Assembly: GCA_051251645.1 (NCBI GenBank)
Contig: JBPOEY010000002.1
Span: 791,360-855,359, forward strand
Direction of reading: 5' to 3'
Source of the DNA: Litorimonas sp051251645
Lineage (GTDB): Bacteria > Pseudomonadota > Alphaproteobacteria > Caulobacterales > Maricaulaceae
Length of the DNA: 64,000 nucleotides
Shown here: piece after piece, positions 25,686 through 33,970 of the stretch
Position numbering within the stretch: the stretch's first letter is position 1
Layout: each line of letters opens with the position of its first letter
Made by a program: the position numbers and the translations under genes
The notes under the pieces: model-generated
Told to the model about the DNA's origin: nothing
Seen by the model: the letters and a program-made list of their open reading frames with translations, nothing else
Databases searched by the model: none

Positions 25686-26831
25686 GTGAAAGCCGTCATC
25701 TCCTCCACCGGATTGTGGACACCCGAGCAAAGCATTACCAATGAGGAACTCGTCGTGGCGTTCAATGCCTATGTCGAAAAATGGAATAGCGAAAATTCTG
25801 ACGCTATCGCTGTGGGCACACTGGATGCGCTTGCGCCCTCATCGGCAGAATTCATTGAAAAAGCGTCTGGGATCAAGAGCCGCTATGTCTTGTCTAAAGA
25901 CCCAATCCTTGACCCCGATATTATGGCGCCGCGTCTGCCAGCTCGATCAAATGACGAACCGTCCGTGCTCGCCGAAATGGCGGTCAAAGCGGCGCAAGAC
26001 GCGCTCGCCCGCGCTGGTAAGACGGCGGCCGATGTCGACGCCGTCATCGTCGCCTGTTCCAACTTGCAACGCGGCTATCCGGCCGTTGCCGTCGAAGTCC
26101 AAGATCTGCTCGGTGTCGAGGGGTTTGGGTTCGATATGAATGTCGCCTGCTCATCGGCCACCTTCGGCTTAGAAGTGGCGCGCGGCCTGATTTATGGCGG
26201 ACAAGCCCGGTCCGTGTTGGTGCTGAACCCGGAAATTTGTACCGCGCATCTGAACTTTAAGGATCGCGACAGCCACTTTATCTTTGGTGATGTTGCCACA
26301 GCGATCCTTGTCGAACGCGAAGATGTGGCGCCTGACAGCCATTGGGAAATCATTGGCGCCAAACTTGTTACAAAATTCTCGAATAATATCCGCAATAATT
26401 TCGGCTTCCTCAATCACACGGCCCCGGAGGATGACGGTATGTCGGGGGATCGCGGTCGCAAGGGACTGACTGACAAGCTGTTCACTCAGAATGGACGGAG
26501 CGTGTTCAAGGAAGTGGTCCCGATGGTCGCCAAGCTGATCACGGCTGAAGCGGATAAGCTCGGGCTCGACCCGAATAGTCTCAAACGCATGTGGCTCCAT
26601 CAGGCTAATCTGAATATGAATGTTCTGATCGCCAAAAAGGTACTTGGTAAGGATGTTGATATATCCCAGGCGCCCGTTGTGTTGGACGAATATGCCAATA
26701 CGTCATCTGCCGGGTCGATCATCGCGTTTCATAAACATTCGGAAGACTTTACCGCGGGCGAAATGGGGCTGATTTGCTCATTTGGCGCAGGCTATTCGGC
26801 GGGCGCTGTGTTTGTTCGTAAGGTCGGGTAA
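25686..26831 (+). CDS. Beta-ketoacyl-ACP synthase III-like protein
   Basis: 381 residues. The thiolase-fold catalytic triad of KAS III is visible: Cys in NVACSSATFGLE (about residue 146), His in LHQANLN and Asn in EYANTSSAGS. KAS III enzymes condense an acyl-CoA with malonyl-ACP to start fatty acid synthesis. This protein is longer than the ordinary ~320-residue FabH, with an extra N-terminal segment (about 20-70) around AIAVGTLDALAPSSAEFI, so it may be a specialised paralogue rather than the primary FabH. A bidirectional terminator follows. Confidence 0.85.
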   Translation: MKAVISSTGLWTPEQSITNEELVVAFNAYVEKWNSENSDAIAVGTLDALAPSSAEFIEKASGIKSRYVLSKDPILDPDIMAPRLPARSNDEPSVLAEMAVKAAQDALARAGKTAADVDAVIVACSNLQRGYPAVAVEVQDLLGVEGFGFDMNVACSSATFGLEVARGLIYGGQARSVLVLNPEICTAHLNFKDRDSHFIFGDVATAILVEREDVAPDSHWEIIGAKLVTKFSNNIRNNFGFLNHTAPEDDGMSGDRGRKGLTDKLFTQNGRSVFKEVVPMVAKLITAEADKLGLDPNSLKRMWLHQANLNMNVLIAKKVLGKDVDISQAPVVLDEYANTSSAGSIIAFHKHSEDFTAGEMGLICSFGAGYSAGAVFVRKVG

Positions 26832-26848
26832 GTTTTTAAGCCCGCATG

Positions 26849-26878
26849 AAAAAGCCCGGTTCAAGACCGGGCTTTTTT
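26849..26878. terminator. Bidirectional hairpin terminator
   Basis: AAGCCCGGT (26852-26860) and ACCGGGCTT (26866-26874) form a 9-bp stem with a five-base loop, flanked by an A-run on the left and a T-run on the right. It can end both the KAS III transcript and the converging small basic gene. Confidence 0.88.
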
Positions 26879-26895
26879 GAATATGATATGAGGGA

Positions 26896-27240
26896 TTAGC
26901 GTTTCTTGCGACCTTTACGGGCCGCATATTTGGCATCACGTTGCGCTTTTTGAGTTTTGACGAGGTCTTCTTTAGCCTTTTTGCGGGCTTCCTCAGCAAG
27001 CGCTTTCTTGCGTTCGCGTTCAGCTTTCTCAGCTTTCTCTTGATCGATCTTCGCGGCTTTTTCGGCGATGCGGATACGCTCGCGCTCTTCACGGGCCGCA
27101 TTGCGGGCCGTGCGCTCCTCCATCAGCCGTTCTTTTTCGGCAGGATCGAGTTCTTTTTCTTTCGCGCGTTTCAGCATGTCCAACTTGGCTTCTTTTTGCG
27201 CTTGAAGGCGGTCGCTGAATGTTTGACCGGGTATACTCAT
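26896..27240 (-). CDS. Small Lys/Glu/Ala-rich helical protein (DUF6481-like)
   Basis: 114 residues, a single highly charged helix rich in Lys, Arg, Glu and Ala, ending RDAKYAARKGRKKR. The N-terminal FSDRLQAQKEAKLDML and the end match my memory of the DUF6481 family of alphaproteobacteria, which has no known function. It is likely to bind nucleic acid or be ribosome-associated because of its basic C-terminus; that is an inference. No operon partner. Confidence 0.6.
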   Translation of the reverse strand: MSIPGQTFSDRLQAQKEAKLDMLKRAKEKELDPAEKERLMEERTARNAAREERERIRIAEKAAKIDQEKAEKAERERKKALAEEARKKAKEDLVKTQKAQRDAKYAARKGRKKR

Positions 27241-27373
27241 AGGGTCGTGTTTCTTTCATCGGGTTTCAGGAAAGCCGCTATATCGCGGGTGTCATCCTAT
27301 AAATCAAGGCGTGGGGGCACGAAACGTGCCCTGAAACTGTTCTGAAACAGCCCAAAACAGGGGGTTTTCTGCG

Positions 27374-27841
27374 TTAATGCGAAATTTCTGCCATACAGTC
27401 GATCTCTACGGCGACATCGAGCGGCAAGCTTGGCGCAGAGACCGCAAAGCGCGCGTGACGTCCCGCATCGCCGAATAGTGCGACCATCAGGTCTGAGCAG
27501 CCATTGATGATCTGTGGGATCGCCGCGCCCGTTGCGCTAGGTGTGGCCTGAACAAAGCCCCCCAATTTCACGATCCGCTTCACTTTCGATAGATCTCCGC
27601 CGCAGGCCGCTTTGAGCTGCGCCACGATATTCAGCCCGCAGAGCCGTGCTGCATATTCGCCCTGTTCAACGCTCAAGCCATCCCCCAGCCGTCCGGTGAC
27701 AAGATCGTGACCGACTTTACTAATTTGACCTGAAATAAAGACCTGATTTCCAACGATCACATAGGGCACGTAATTGGCCACAGGGGCCATCGGCTCAGGC
27801 AGGGTCAGGCCGAGATCGTTCAGTCTTGCTTCGATACTCAT
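27374..27841 (-). CDS. RidA-family protein
   Basis: 155 residues. The RidA/YjgF pattern is seen: NQVFISGQISKVG near the N-terminus, RLCGLNIVAQLKAACGGDLSKVKRIVKLGGFV in the middle and VEIDCMAEI at the C-terminus. Classical RidA deaminates reactive enamines and imines. This longer form belongs to the RidA-like paralogues, and I do not see the catalytic Arg of RidA at the usual place near position 105, so its activity is uncertain. Confidence 0.82.
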   Translation of the reverse strand: MSIEARLNDLGLTLPEPMAPVANYVPYVIVGNQVFISGQISKVGHDLVTGRLGDGLSVEQGEYAARLCGLNIVAQLKAACGGDLSKVKRIVKLGGFVQATPSATGAAIPQIINGCSDLMVALFGDAGRHARFAVSAPSLPLDVAVEIDCMAEISH

Positions 27842-27922
27842 TTTAGAACTCCATTTTGAAATACTTGGTCTTGGTATCTTGCCTATGCAGTCTATATAAT
27901 ATCGTCCAGTGCAGGAGTTATC

Positions 27923-28522
27923 ATGTCAGAGTCGTTTCCCCTTCCGAACTATAATTCCGCTGTCCTCGATTTTCTAAGCGACCGCCGGAGTAATCTGGCG
28001 AAGGCGATGGCAGAGCCCGGACCGGACGCGGATCAATTGGATCGGATTCTCCACATCGGCACGCGCGTTCCGGATCATCGCAAGCTTACGCCGTGGACTT
28101 TGGTCGTGTTCCAAGGCGAAGCCCGCGCGACCTTTGGTCATCATATTGCCGCCGCTTACCGCGCGGATAATCCCGACCACGCCGAAGATCGTGTCCAGTT
28201 CGAAGCCGACCGGTTCTTACGTGCTCCGCTCGTCATCGGGGTCATCAGCACGCCGAAGGACTGCGTGCGCGGAACGCCGATCTGGGAACAACAGCTCTCG
28301 GCCGGAGCCGTGTGTATGAACCTCTGTTTAGCAGCGCAAGCCTCGGGGTTTGGCGCGCAATGGCTAACGGAATGGTATGCCTATGATCCGCGTATTCATG
28401 CCGCGCTCGGTATGAATGACGGAGACCAAGTCGCCGGTTTCGTTTATGTTGGCACACCGACACAGGGCTCCGCGCCGCGAATACGGCCCGAGCTCGGCGA
28501 TGTTGTAAATTATACAGAATGA
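27923..28522 (+). CDS. Nitroreductase family protein
   Basis: 199 residues. FMN-binding features of the nitroreductase superfamily are present: SDRRSNLAKAMAEPGPD at the N-terminus, ILHIGTRVPDHRKLTPWTLVV in the first half and AAQASGFGAQWLTEWYAYDPRI later, most like the YdjA type, which acts as a homodimeric NAD(P)H-dependent reductase. The physiological substrate cannot be told. A candidate small RNA/terminator region follows. Confidence 0.85.
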   Translation: MSESFPLPNYNSAVLDFLSDRRSNLAKAMAEPGPDADQLDRILHIGTRVPDHRKLTPWTLVVFQGEARATFGHHIAAAYRADNPDHAEDRVQFEADRFLRAPLVIGVISTPKDCVRGTPIWEQQLSAGAVCMNLCLAAQASGFGAQWLTEWYAYDPRIHAALGMNDGDQVAGFVYVGTPTQGSAPRIRPELGDVVNYTE

Positions 28523-28641
28523 TGGCCCATAATTTCATCGAAACGACCAAGTAAGCACAGTTGTTCACAGTTTGTTGTGGTGACAGATTGGCTATCGACG
28601 CGTAATGAATTTGTATTGGCTGGGGTAACCCAACCATGTCT

Positions 28642-28683
28642 GTCCTCGGTCTCCATTGCGCCCCGTGAGACCGAGGACTTTTT
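28642..28683 (+). terminator. Strong hairpin terminator, possible small-RNA 3' end
   Basis: GTCCTCGGTCTC (28642-28653) pairs perfectly with GAGACCGAGGAC (28667-28678) and is followed by TTTTT. It lies 120 bases after the nitroreductase stop and 95 bases before the CIA30 gene, so it either ends a long 3' untranslated region or ends a separate small RNA. Confidence 0.85.
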
Positions 28684-28777
28684 GGTTCTCCTCCCCCATC
28701 CCATTGGCATAACAAACCGGATCGTCTTTAAACGCGTATTCTTAGTTCACGCGTTTGTTTCACCTGTCCGGTTTCCT

Positions 28778-29392
28778 ATGGCTCTTCGACACCTCCCATT
28801 AAGTTTGTTGGTCATCGCGATGAGCGGTCAGGGGGCCTGTTCGGCGAGCGCGACCGACGGATCCGTCCGAGCCCAACAACAGCAGAGCTGCACCATGAAC
28901 ATTGCGTTTTCCGATCCTGAGGCCATTGCCCCGTGGCAAATCGTCAATGATGGTGTGATGGGCGGACGATCGCAAGGCACACGCTTTGCGCAAGACGGTC
29001 ACATGGTGTTTCGCGGCGTCATCAATACCAATGGCGGCGGATTTTCCTCTCTGCGCCGGCGGATGTCCCCGGGTGATCTTAGCGGAACCACGGGTCTGCG
29101 CCTGAAAGTCCGGAGCGACGGCCGGGATTATAAACTCACCTTCCGCACCTCGGAACGTTGGCGCGGGCGGTCTGTGTCCTATCAGGCGTCCATTCCGGCC
29201 ACCCCGGCCGGCGACTGGGCTGAGGTGACGGTGCCGTTTGCCGACATGCGAACCTCGATTTTCGGTCGCGCGGTCCGGGCGGATCCGTTTGATCCGTCCG
29301 ATGTGCGTGAAATGGGCATCATCATTGCGGATGGCATTGACGGCGCGTTTCAGCTTGAGGTGCAAAACCTGTCCTGCATCACCGAAGCTTAA
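28778..29392 (+). CDS. Exported CIA30-domain protein
   Basis: 204 residues from ATG 28778. A signal peptide (about 1-25) ends in GQGACSAS, possibly a lipoprotein site. The rest is a CIA30/NDUFAF1-like galactose-binding beta-sandwich: WQIVNDGVMGGRSQG, then FRGVINTNGGGFSSLRR and YKLTFRTSERW. Eukaryotic CIA30 helps complex I assembly; the bacterial exported forms have no settled role. It is convergent with the thioesterase gene, and their ends overlap by four bases. Confidence 0.78.
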   Translation: MALRHLPLSLLVIAMSGQGACSASATDGSVRAQQQQSCTMNIAFSDPEAIAPWQIVNDGVMGGRSQGTRFAQDGHMVFRGVINTNGGGFSSLRRRMSPGDLSGTTGLRLKVRSDGRDYKLTFRTSERWRGRSVSYQASIPATPAGDWAEVTVPFADMRTSIFGRAVRADPFDPSDVREMGIIIADGIDGAFQLEVQNLSCITEA

Positions 29393-29790
29393 AGGTCACC
29401 CATCGACGCGCTCGCGGTTGCTTTCGCGGCCAACTGCCCATCGCTCGTAAATAATTCGCCTTCCATGAAAGCGATGCGCGCGCCGAGCTTCACGACGCGC
29501 CCTTTCGTGGTCACCCGGCCCGGTGGAACGGGACGCAAATAATGAATGTGCAGATCGATCGTCGAGCCAAATCGCTTTCCATCGGTCATAGCAAATAGAG
29601 CGGGCCCCAGCGTGTCGTCCAGCATGGCCGCAAGAAAGCCGCCTTGAACGTTTCCGGCAGGGTTTGTAAATTCACGCTTCGCATCGAAGGCCAGTTCAAT
29701 CGTACCAGCGACCGGATCGAGCGAGAGGAGTTCCCAGCCGAGTGTTTCGGCCGCGGGCGGCGCGGGCAAACGATCAAAGATTGTGCTCAT
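29389..29790 (-). CDS. PaaI-type thioesterase (hotdog fold)
   Basis: 133 residues. The hotdog thioesterase pattern is clear: NVQGGFLAAMLDDTLGPAL, then IDLHIHYLRPVPPGRV and ITAKGRVVKLG-like sequence. Such enzymes hydrolyse aromatic or acyl-CoA thioesters. Its ATG overlaps the isovaleryl-CoA dehydrogenase stop (29787-29790), tying it to the leucine-degradation operon, where it could relieve CoA trapping. Confidence 0.82.
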   Translation of the reverse strand: MSTIFDRLPAPPAAETLGWELLSLDPVAGTIELAFDAKREFTNPAGNVQGGFLAAMLDDTLGPALFAMTDGKRFGSTIDLHIHYLRPVPPGRVTTKGRVVKLGARIAFMEGELFTSDGQLAAKATASASMGDL

Positions 29791-30959
29791 GATGTTTCGG
29801 CAAAAAGCTCACGACCAATCAACCATCGGCGAATTTCGCTCGTGCCGGCGCCGATTTCCATCAGTTTGGCATCGCGCAGTAGGCGCCCTGTCGAATAATC
29901 ATTGATATAGCCATTGCCGCCCAAAATCTGGATCGCGTCCAGCGCCATTTGCGTGGCTTTTTCGGCCGCATAAAGGATCGCGCCCGCGGCATCCTTACGC
30001 GTTGTTTCGCCCCGGTCACAGGCCGCCGCCACCGCATAACTATAGGCCCGCGCGGTTGAGAGGCTGACATACATATCGGCCATTTTGCCTTGGATCAGCT
30101 GGAACTCGCCGATGGATTTGCCGAATTGTTTGCGCTCATGAATATAGGGCAGCACGACGTCGAGGCAGGCCTGCATAATCCCGATAGAGACGGCGGAGAG
30201 CACAACGCGCTCATAATCCAGACCACTCATCAGGATCGCTGCGCCTTGGCCGATCTCGCCGACCACATTGTCTTCGGGCACGAAACAATCCTCAAACACC
30301 AGCTCGCATGTGTCGGAGCCGCGCATGCCCAGCTTGTCGAGTTTCTGGGCGGTGGAGAACCCGTCAAAGCCGGGCTCAATTAGGAACGCCGACACGGATT
30401 TCGAGCCCGCGCTCGGATCGGTCTTGGCATAGACCAACAGCGTGTCGGCGGTAGGCGCGTTGGTGATCCACATCTTATTGCCATTGAGCAGATAGCCGCC
30501 TTGCGCGCTCTCGGCTTTGAGTTTCATCGACATCACGTCCGATCCCGCGCCGGGCTCACTCATGGCGAGCGAGCCCAGATGCTCCCCGCTGACCAGCTTG
30601 GGCAAATATTTCGCTTTCTGCTCCGCATTACCCCAGCGCTCAATCTGATTGATGCAGAGGTTGGAATGCGCGCCGTAGGACAGGCCGATCGACGCGGACG
30701 CCCGGCTGACTTCTTCAATCGCGATCAAATGTTCGAGATAGCCGAGGCCAAGCCCGCCTTGTTCCTCGGACACCGTAATGCCGTGCAAACCCAGCGCCCC
30801 CATTTCAGGCCAGAGGTCGCGCGGGAATTGGTTGGATTTGTCAATCTCCGCCGCAATCGGCGCGATTTTGTCCTGTGCGAATTGATAGACCGTTTCGCGA
30901 ATGGCGTCAGTGGTTTCGGAATGACCGAATTTTAGCGTCGGGTAGGAGGTGGTGCTCAT
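29787..30959 (-). CDS. ivd: Isovaleryl-CoA dehydrogenase
   Basis: 390 residues, the usual length. Acyl-CoA dehydrogenase signatures are AMSEPGAGSDVMSM and QILGGNGYINDYSTGRLLRDAKL; LDYERVVLSAVSIGIMQACLD is very close to isovaleryl-CoA dehydrogenases, with the catalytic Glu placed in that segment as in IVD. The FAD enzyme oxidises isovaleryl-CoA to 3-methylcrotonyl-CoA in leucine breakdown and passes electrons to ETF. The next step, methylcrotonyl-CoA carboxylase, is encoded about 0.9 and 3 kb upstream on the same strand. Confidence 0.88.
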   Translation of the reverse strand: MSTTSYPTLKFGHSETTDAIRETVYQFAQDKIAPIAAEIDKSNQFPRDLWPEMGALGLHGITVSEEQGGLGLGYLEHLIAIEEVSRASASIGLSYGAHSNLCINQIERWGNAEQKAKYLPKLVSGEHLGSLAMSEPGAGSDVMSMKLKAESAQGGYLLNGNKMWITNAPTADTLLVYAKTDPSAGSKSVSAFLIEPGFDGFSTAQKLDKLGMRGSDTCELVFEDCFVPEDNVVGEIGQGAAILMSGLDYERVVLSAVSIGIMQACLDVVLPYIHERKQFGKSIGEFQLIQGKMADMYVSLSTARAYSYAVAAACDRGETTRKDAAGAILYAAEKATQMALDAIQILGGNGYINDYSTGRLLRDAKLMEIGAGTSEIRRWLIGRELFAETS

Positions 30960-31579
30960 CGGGGTCTCATCATGAAAAGTGTTTGAGCGTGTTTAGCGTG
31001 TCTGAAGGGGGAAAGTCTTGCCTGAATTTTGGCGCTGACCTTAAAGCATGTGCCCACGTCCCACCGCGCATCAGGGCGTCGGCAAACGAGCGTTTCGTGA
31101 TCAAAGTGACACGAGCGCGGGCCCGACCCCGTGACGGGTAGAGCAAAATAGAACCGATTTACACAGGGTCGAACCCGCGCGCTTGGTGAACGCACCCGAT
31201 CAAAAACGCCGTGACCTGACGGCCCGCGATGAGCGCACGCCAGTGACGGTTAGACGGACTGTAGGACTTTCGGTCCTACCTCCACCTGCCGCCGAATCGT
31301 CCGAAGGCGCACTGTTTGAGCGATCCGTAGACCCTCAACCCAGCTCGTGACTCATCCGGTCGATCCTCATCGATCGCTTCGTCGGATGGAACCATACGCG
31401 CCGCATTAACTCGCGCACCGTCCAGCCCACCAAACCCCCGCCAGCCATAGAGCAATGCACTCTCTCGTGTCCGAAGCGGGTGAGGCTAACAGACCACGGT
31501 TTGGGTAAGCGGGGATGGGGTTGTGGGGATTGTGCACGGGGTGGGTTTTGCGAGGGGGTTGAGCGGGGATAGTTTTTCT
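30960..31579. other. Intergenic region with dyad symmetries, no recognised gene
   Basis: About 620 bases with no convincing gene. It contains a perfect hairpin GTAGGACTTTCGGTCCTAC (31260-31278), a larger imperfect dyad around CATCCG...CGGATG (about 31353-31389), and on the minus strand a 37-codon frame (31335-31448) with a weak ribosome binding site. No sequence matches a known RNA family I recognise. See findings. Confidence 0.4.
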
Positions 31580-31777
31580 TTGGCCCCCTCCGACCTTCAC
31601 TGCGTTCCGGCCACCTCCCCCATGAAGGGGGAGGAATTAGATCGAGTGAATACGCCCCTTTTTATCCCGCTTTGGCGCAAACCCCCATTGAGGGGGAGGA
31701 AAAGATCGGCACGTTACGAAAAGATTCCTCCCCCTTCATGGGGGAGGTGCCGACTGTAAGGAGGCGGAGGGGGCCAA
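31580..31777. repeat. Palindromic intergenic repeat element (REP/MITE-like)
   Basis: The two ends are imperfect inverted copies of about 55 bases: the left begins TTGGCCCCCTCCG and the right ends CGGAGGGGGCCAA. Each arm holds a hairpin, CCTCCCCC-ATGAA-GGGGGAGG (31614-31634) and CCTCCCCC-TTCAT-GGGGGAGG (31727-31747), and the centre has another GGGGGAGG segment. The whole can fold into one long cruciform. Such GC-rich palindromes are typical dispersed intergenic repeats; no transposase is encoded inside. Confidence 0.85.
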
Positions 31778-31886
31778 TAAAAAAACTCCGGATGAACTCC
31801 CTTTGCCGTCAAAATAGCTGCGGCGTGACTCTCTTGATTACAGCCGCTCGCTTTGTTCGCGGTTCCTCGATATTCAATCCCCAGGA

Positions 31887-33887
31887 TTAAATGTCTTCGT
31901 CATCTAACGTCACCAATGCCTGTCCATCATCGACAAGCACGCCGACGACCGCCGTCACATCGGCCACGACACCGTCGCGCGGAGACTTCAGCGTCATTTC
32001 CATTTTCATGGCTTCAAGAATGACGAGTGGTTGATCGGCGGTCACTGTCGCGCCGGGTTCGACGAGGACAGAAATAACTTTGCCTGACATGGGGGCGATG
32101 ACGGCGTTGCCGGACGCGGCCGCGTTTTGGCCGCCGGGAACGAAGCGCGGGACGATAATGAAATCGCCATTCCGGGTCAGAGAGACATGATCGTCTTTGA
32201 CAAGCGTATCCCAGGCGTAATTATAGTGGAGCGCGTCGCGGTTTGAGTTCGACAAATCATCTGACTGCATGGACAGTGAAGCGGATCGTCCATCGACAAG
32301 AAGTTGCGCTTCAGATTGGGACTTCCGAAGAATATCGACAGCTATCGGTCCGTCTTGGCCGATAAAGAAGTGACGATTTCGAGACGGTAAATTGAGTCGC
32401 CACCCTGTCAGCTTATCGAAGGGACCATCGCCTTTTTCAGAATCTTTGGCATGTAACGCCATTGCTGCTGACGCGTATGTTGCATCGATTTCAAGATAGT
32501 TGGGGGCAGTGAGGATTGCGAAATGATCCGCAATAAAGTTCGTGTTTATTTCAGCGTTAGCAAACGCGCCTGACATCAAACATCTAATTAAAAATCCAGC
32601 GTTGGTTTTTACACCACTGACTTGCATCTCATCAATGAGGCGTGCCGTTGCAACGATCGCGTCAAATCTTGTGCCCGAGTGAGCAATTGCTTTCGCAATC
32701 ATAGGATCATAAAAAACTGTGACGCGATCCCCATTGTCGATACCCGTGTCCACGCGAGTGCGGTCGCCATCGTCAAGGGTTTCATCGGCATTAATATGCC
32801 GAATTTGCCCAATGCTCGGCGCGAAATCATTGGCCGGGTCTTCGGCATAAAGCCGCGCCTCCACGGCATGCCCGCTTAGCGTGATCTCGCTTTGATCCGG
32901 CAAGGCCTCACCTTGCGCGACGCGGATTTGCCATTCGACCAAATCCAGCCCCGTGATCATTTCCGTGACCGGATGTTCAACCTGCAAGCGCGTATTCATT
33001 TCCATGAACCAAAAACCGTCGGTGCGCAGCGCGCCGGACCCATCGACGATAAACTCAACCGTGCCAGCGCCTTGATAGTTCACGGCCTGCGCGGCGCGCA
33101 CGGCGGCGCTGGTCATGGCGGCGCGCACGTCGTCGGTCATGCCGGGGGCCGGGGCTTCTTCGATCACTTTTTGGTGACGGCGTTGCAGCGAGCAATCCCG
33201 TTCGAACATATGTACGACGTTACCCAATGCGTCGCCAAAGACCTGCACTTCGATATGGCGCGGGGATTGGATATATTTTTCGATGAGGACGACGTCATTG
33301 CCAAAGCTGCTGGCGGATTCGCGCTGGGCGGAGGCGAGGGCGTCTTTGAAATCCTTGGCGGCTTCGACCTTGCGCATGCCTTTGCCGCCGCCGCCTGCAA
33401 CGGCTTTGATCAGGACCGGATAGCCGATTTTGGCGGCTTGTTCGGCCAGATGGTCTGCGTCTTGATTATCGCCTTGGTAGCCGGGTGTGACGGGGACGCC
33501 CGCCTCGGTCATCAGGGATTTAGCGGCATCTTTCAGACCCATGGCTTCCATCGCTTCGGCGGAGGGTCCGATAAAGGTGATGTTCGCCGTTTGACAGGCG
33601 CGGACGAAAGCGGGGTTTTCAGATAGGAAACCATAGCCGGGGTGGATCGCGTCTGCGCCTGTGTGTGTGGCGGCGCCGATAATTTTGTCGATGACGAGGT
33701 AGCTCTCCGCCGCCGGGCTCGGCCCAATGTGGACAGCTTCGTCCGCCATGCGGACATGGAGCGCATCACGGTCGGCATCAGAATAGACGGCGACGGTTGC
33801 GATCCCCATTTTGCGCGCCGTGCGAATGACACGGCAGGCAATTTCGCCGCGATTGGCGATGAGGATTTTGGTGATTTTGGTCGTCAT
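31887..33887 (-). CDS. mccA: Methylcrotonyl-CoA carboxylase, biotin-containing alpha subunit
   Basis: 666 residues. Order: biotin carboxylase N-domain (KILIANRGEIACRVIRTARKMG), ATP-grasp domain (KAVAGGGGKGMR, HIEVQVFGD, EMNTRLQVEHPVTEM), carboxylase C-domain, linker, and a C-terminal biotinyl domain with EAMKMEM, where Lys628 carries biotin. It carboxylates biotin for transfer by the beta subunit to 3-methylcrotonyl-CoA in leucine degradation. Length and pairing with mccB and ivd favour this over propionyl- or acetyl-CoA carboxylase. The linker region (roughly 32150-32720) is somewhat richer in A+T than the two ends. Confidence 0.88.
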   Translation of the reverse strand: MTTKITKILIANRGEIACRVIRTARKMGIATVAVYSDADRDALHVRMADEAVHIGPSPAAESYLVIDKIIGAATHTGADAIHPGYGFLSENPAFVRACQTANITFIGPSAEAMEAMGLKDAAKSLMTEAGVPVTPGYQGDNQDADHLAEQAAKIGYPVLIKAVAGGGGKGMRKVEAAKDFKDALASAQRESASSFGNDVVLIEKYIQSPRHIEVQVFGDALGNVVHMFERDCSLQRRHQKVIEEAPAPGMTDDVRAAMTSAAVRAAQAVNYQGAGTVEFIVDGSGALRTDGFWFMEMNTRLQVEHPVTEMITGLDLVEWQIRVAQGEALPDQSEITLSGHAVEARLYAEDPANDFAPSIGQIRHINADETLDDGDRTRVDTGIDNGDRVTVFYDPMIAKAIAHSGTRFDAIVATARLIDEMQVSGVKTNAGFLIRCLMSGAFANAEINTNFIADHFAILTAPNYLEIDATYASAAMALHAKDSEKGDGPFDKLTGWRLNLPSRNRHFFIGQDGPIAVDILRKSQSEAQLLVDGRSASLSMQSDDLSNSNRDALHYNYAWDTLVKDDHVSLTRNGDFIIVPRFVPGGQNAAASGNAVIAPMSGKVISVLVEPGATVTADQPLVILEAMKMEMTLKSPRDGVVADVTAVVGVLVDDGQALVTLDDEDI

Positions 33888-33943
33888 AATGACCCTCTAA
33901 GTTTCCAGCCGACATAGGCTTTGCCAATGTCGGTTCCTTGATA

Positions 33944-33962
33944 TTTAATCCCCCGGATTAAA
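33944..33962. repeat. Short dyad at the mccB 3' end
   Basis: TTTAATCC-CCC-GGATTAAA, a perfect 8-bp stem with a three-base loop, just downstream of the mccB stop. Near-identical dyads occur at 31876-31888 (mccA stop) and 48120-48140 (lytic transglycosylase stop). No T-run follows, so it is not a standard terminator. Confidence 0.6.
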
Positions 33963-33970
33963 CATCTGCG

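Noticed and set aside
31160..31185. tRNA- or tmRNA-like T-loop (GGTTCGACCC on the minus strand)
   Set aside because: The T-stem does not pair, no acceptor stem or CCA end is present, and no resume frame like a tmRNA tag is found.
32150..32720. Recombinant A+T-richer patch inside mccA
   Set aside because: The patch coincides with the poorly conserved linker between carboxylase and biotinyl domains, so relaxed constraint explains it without transfer.
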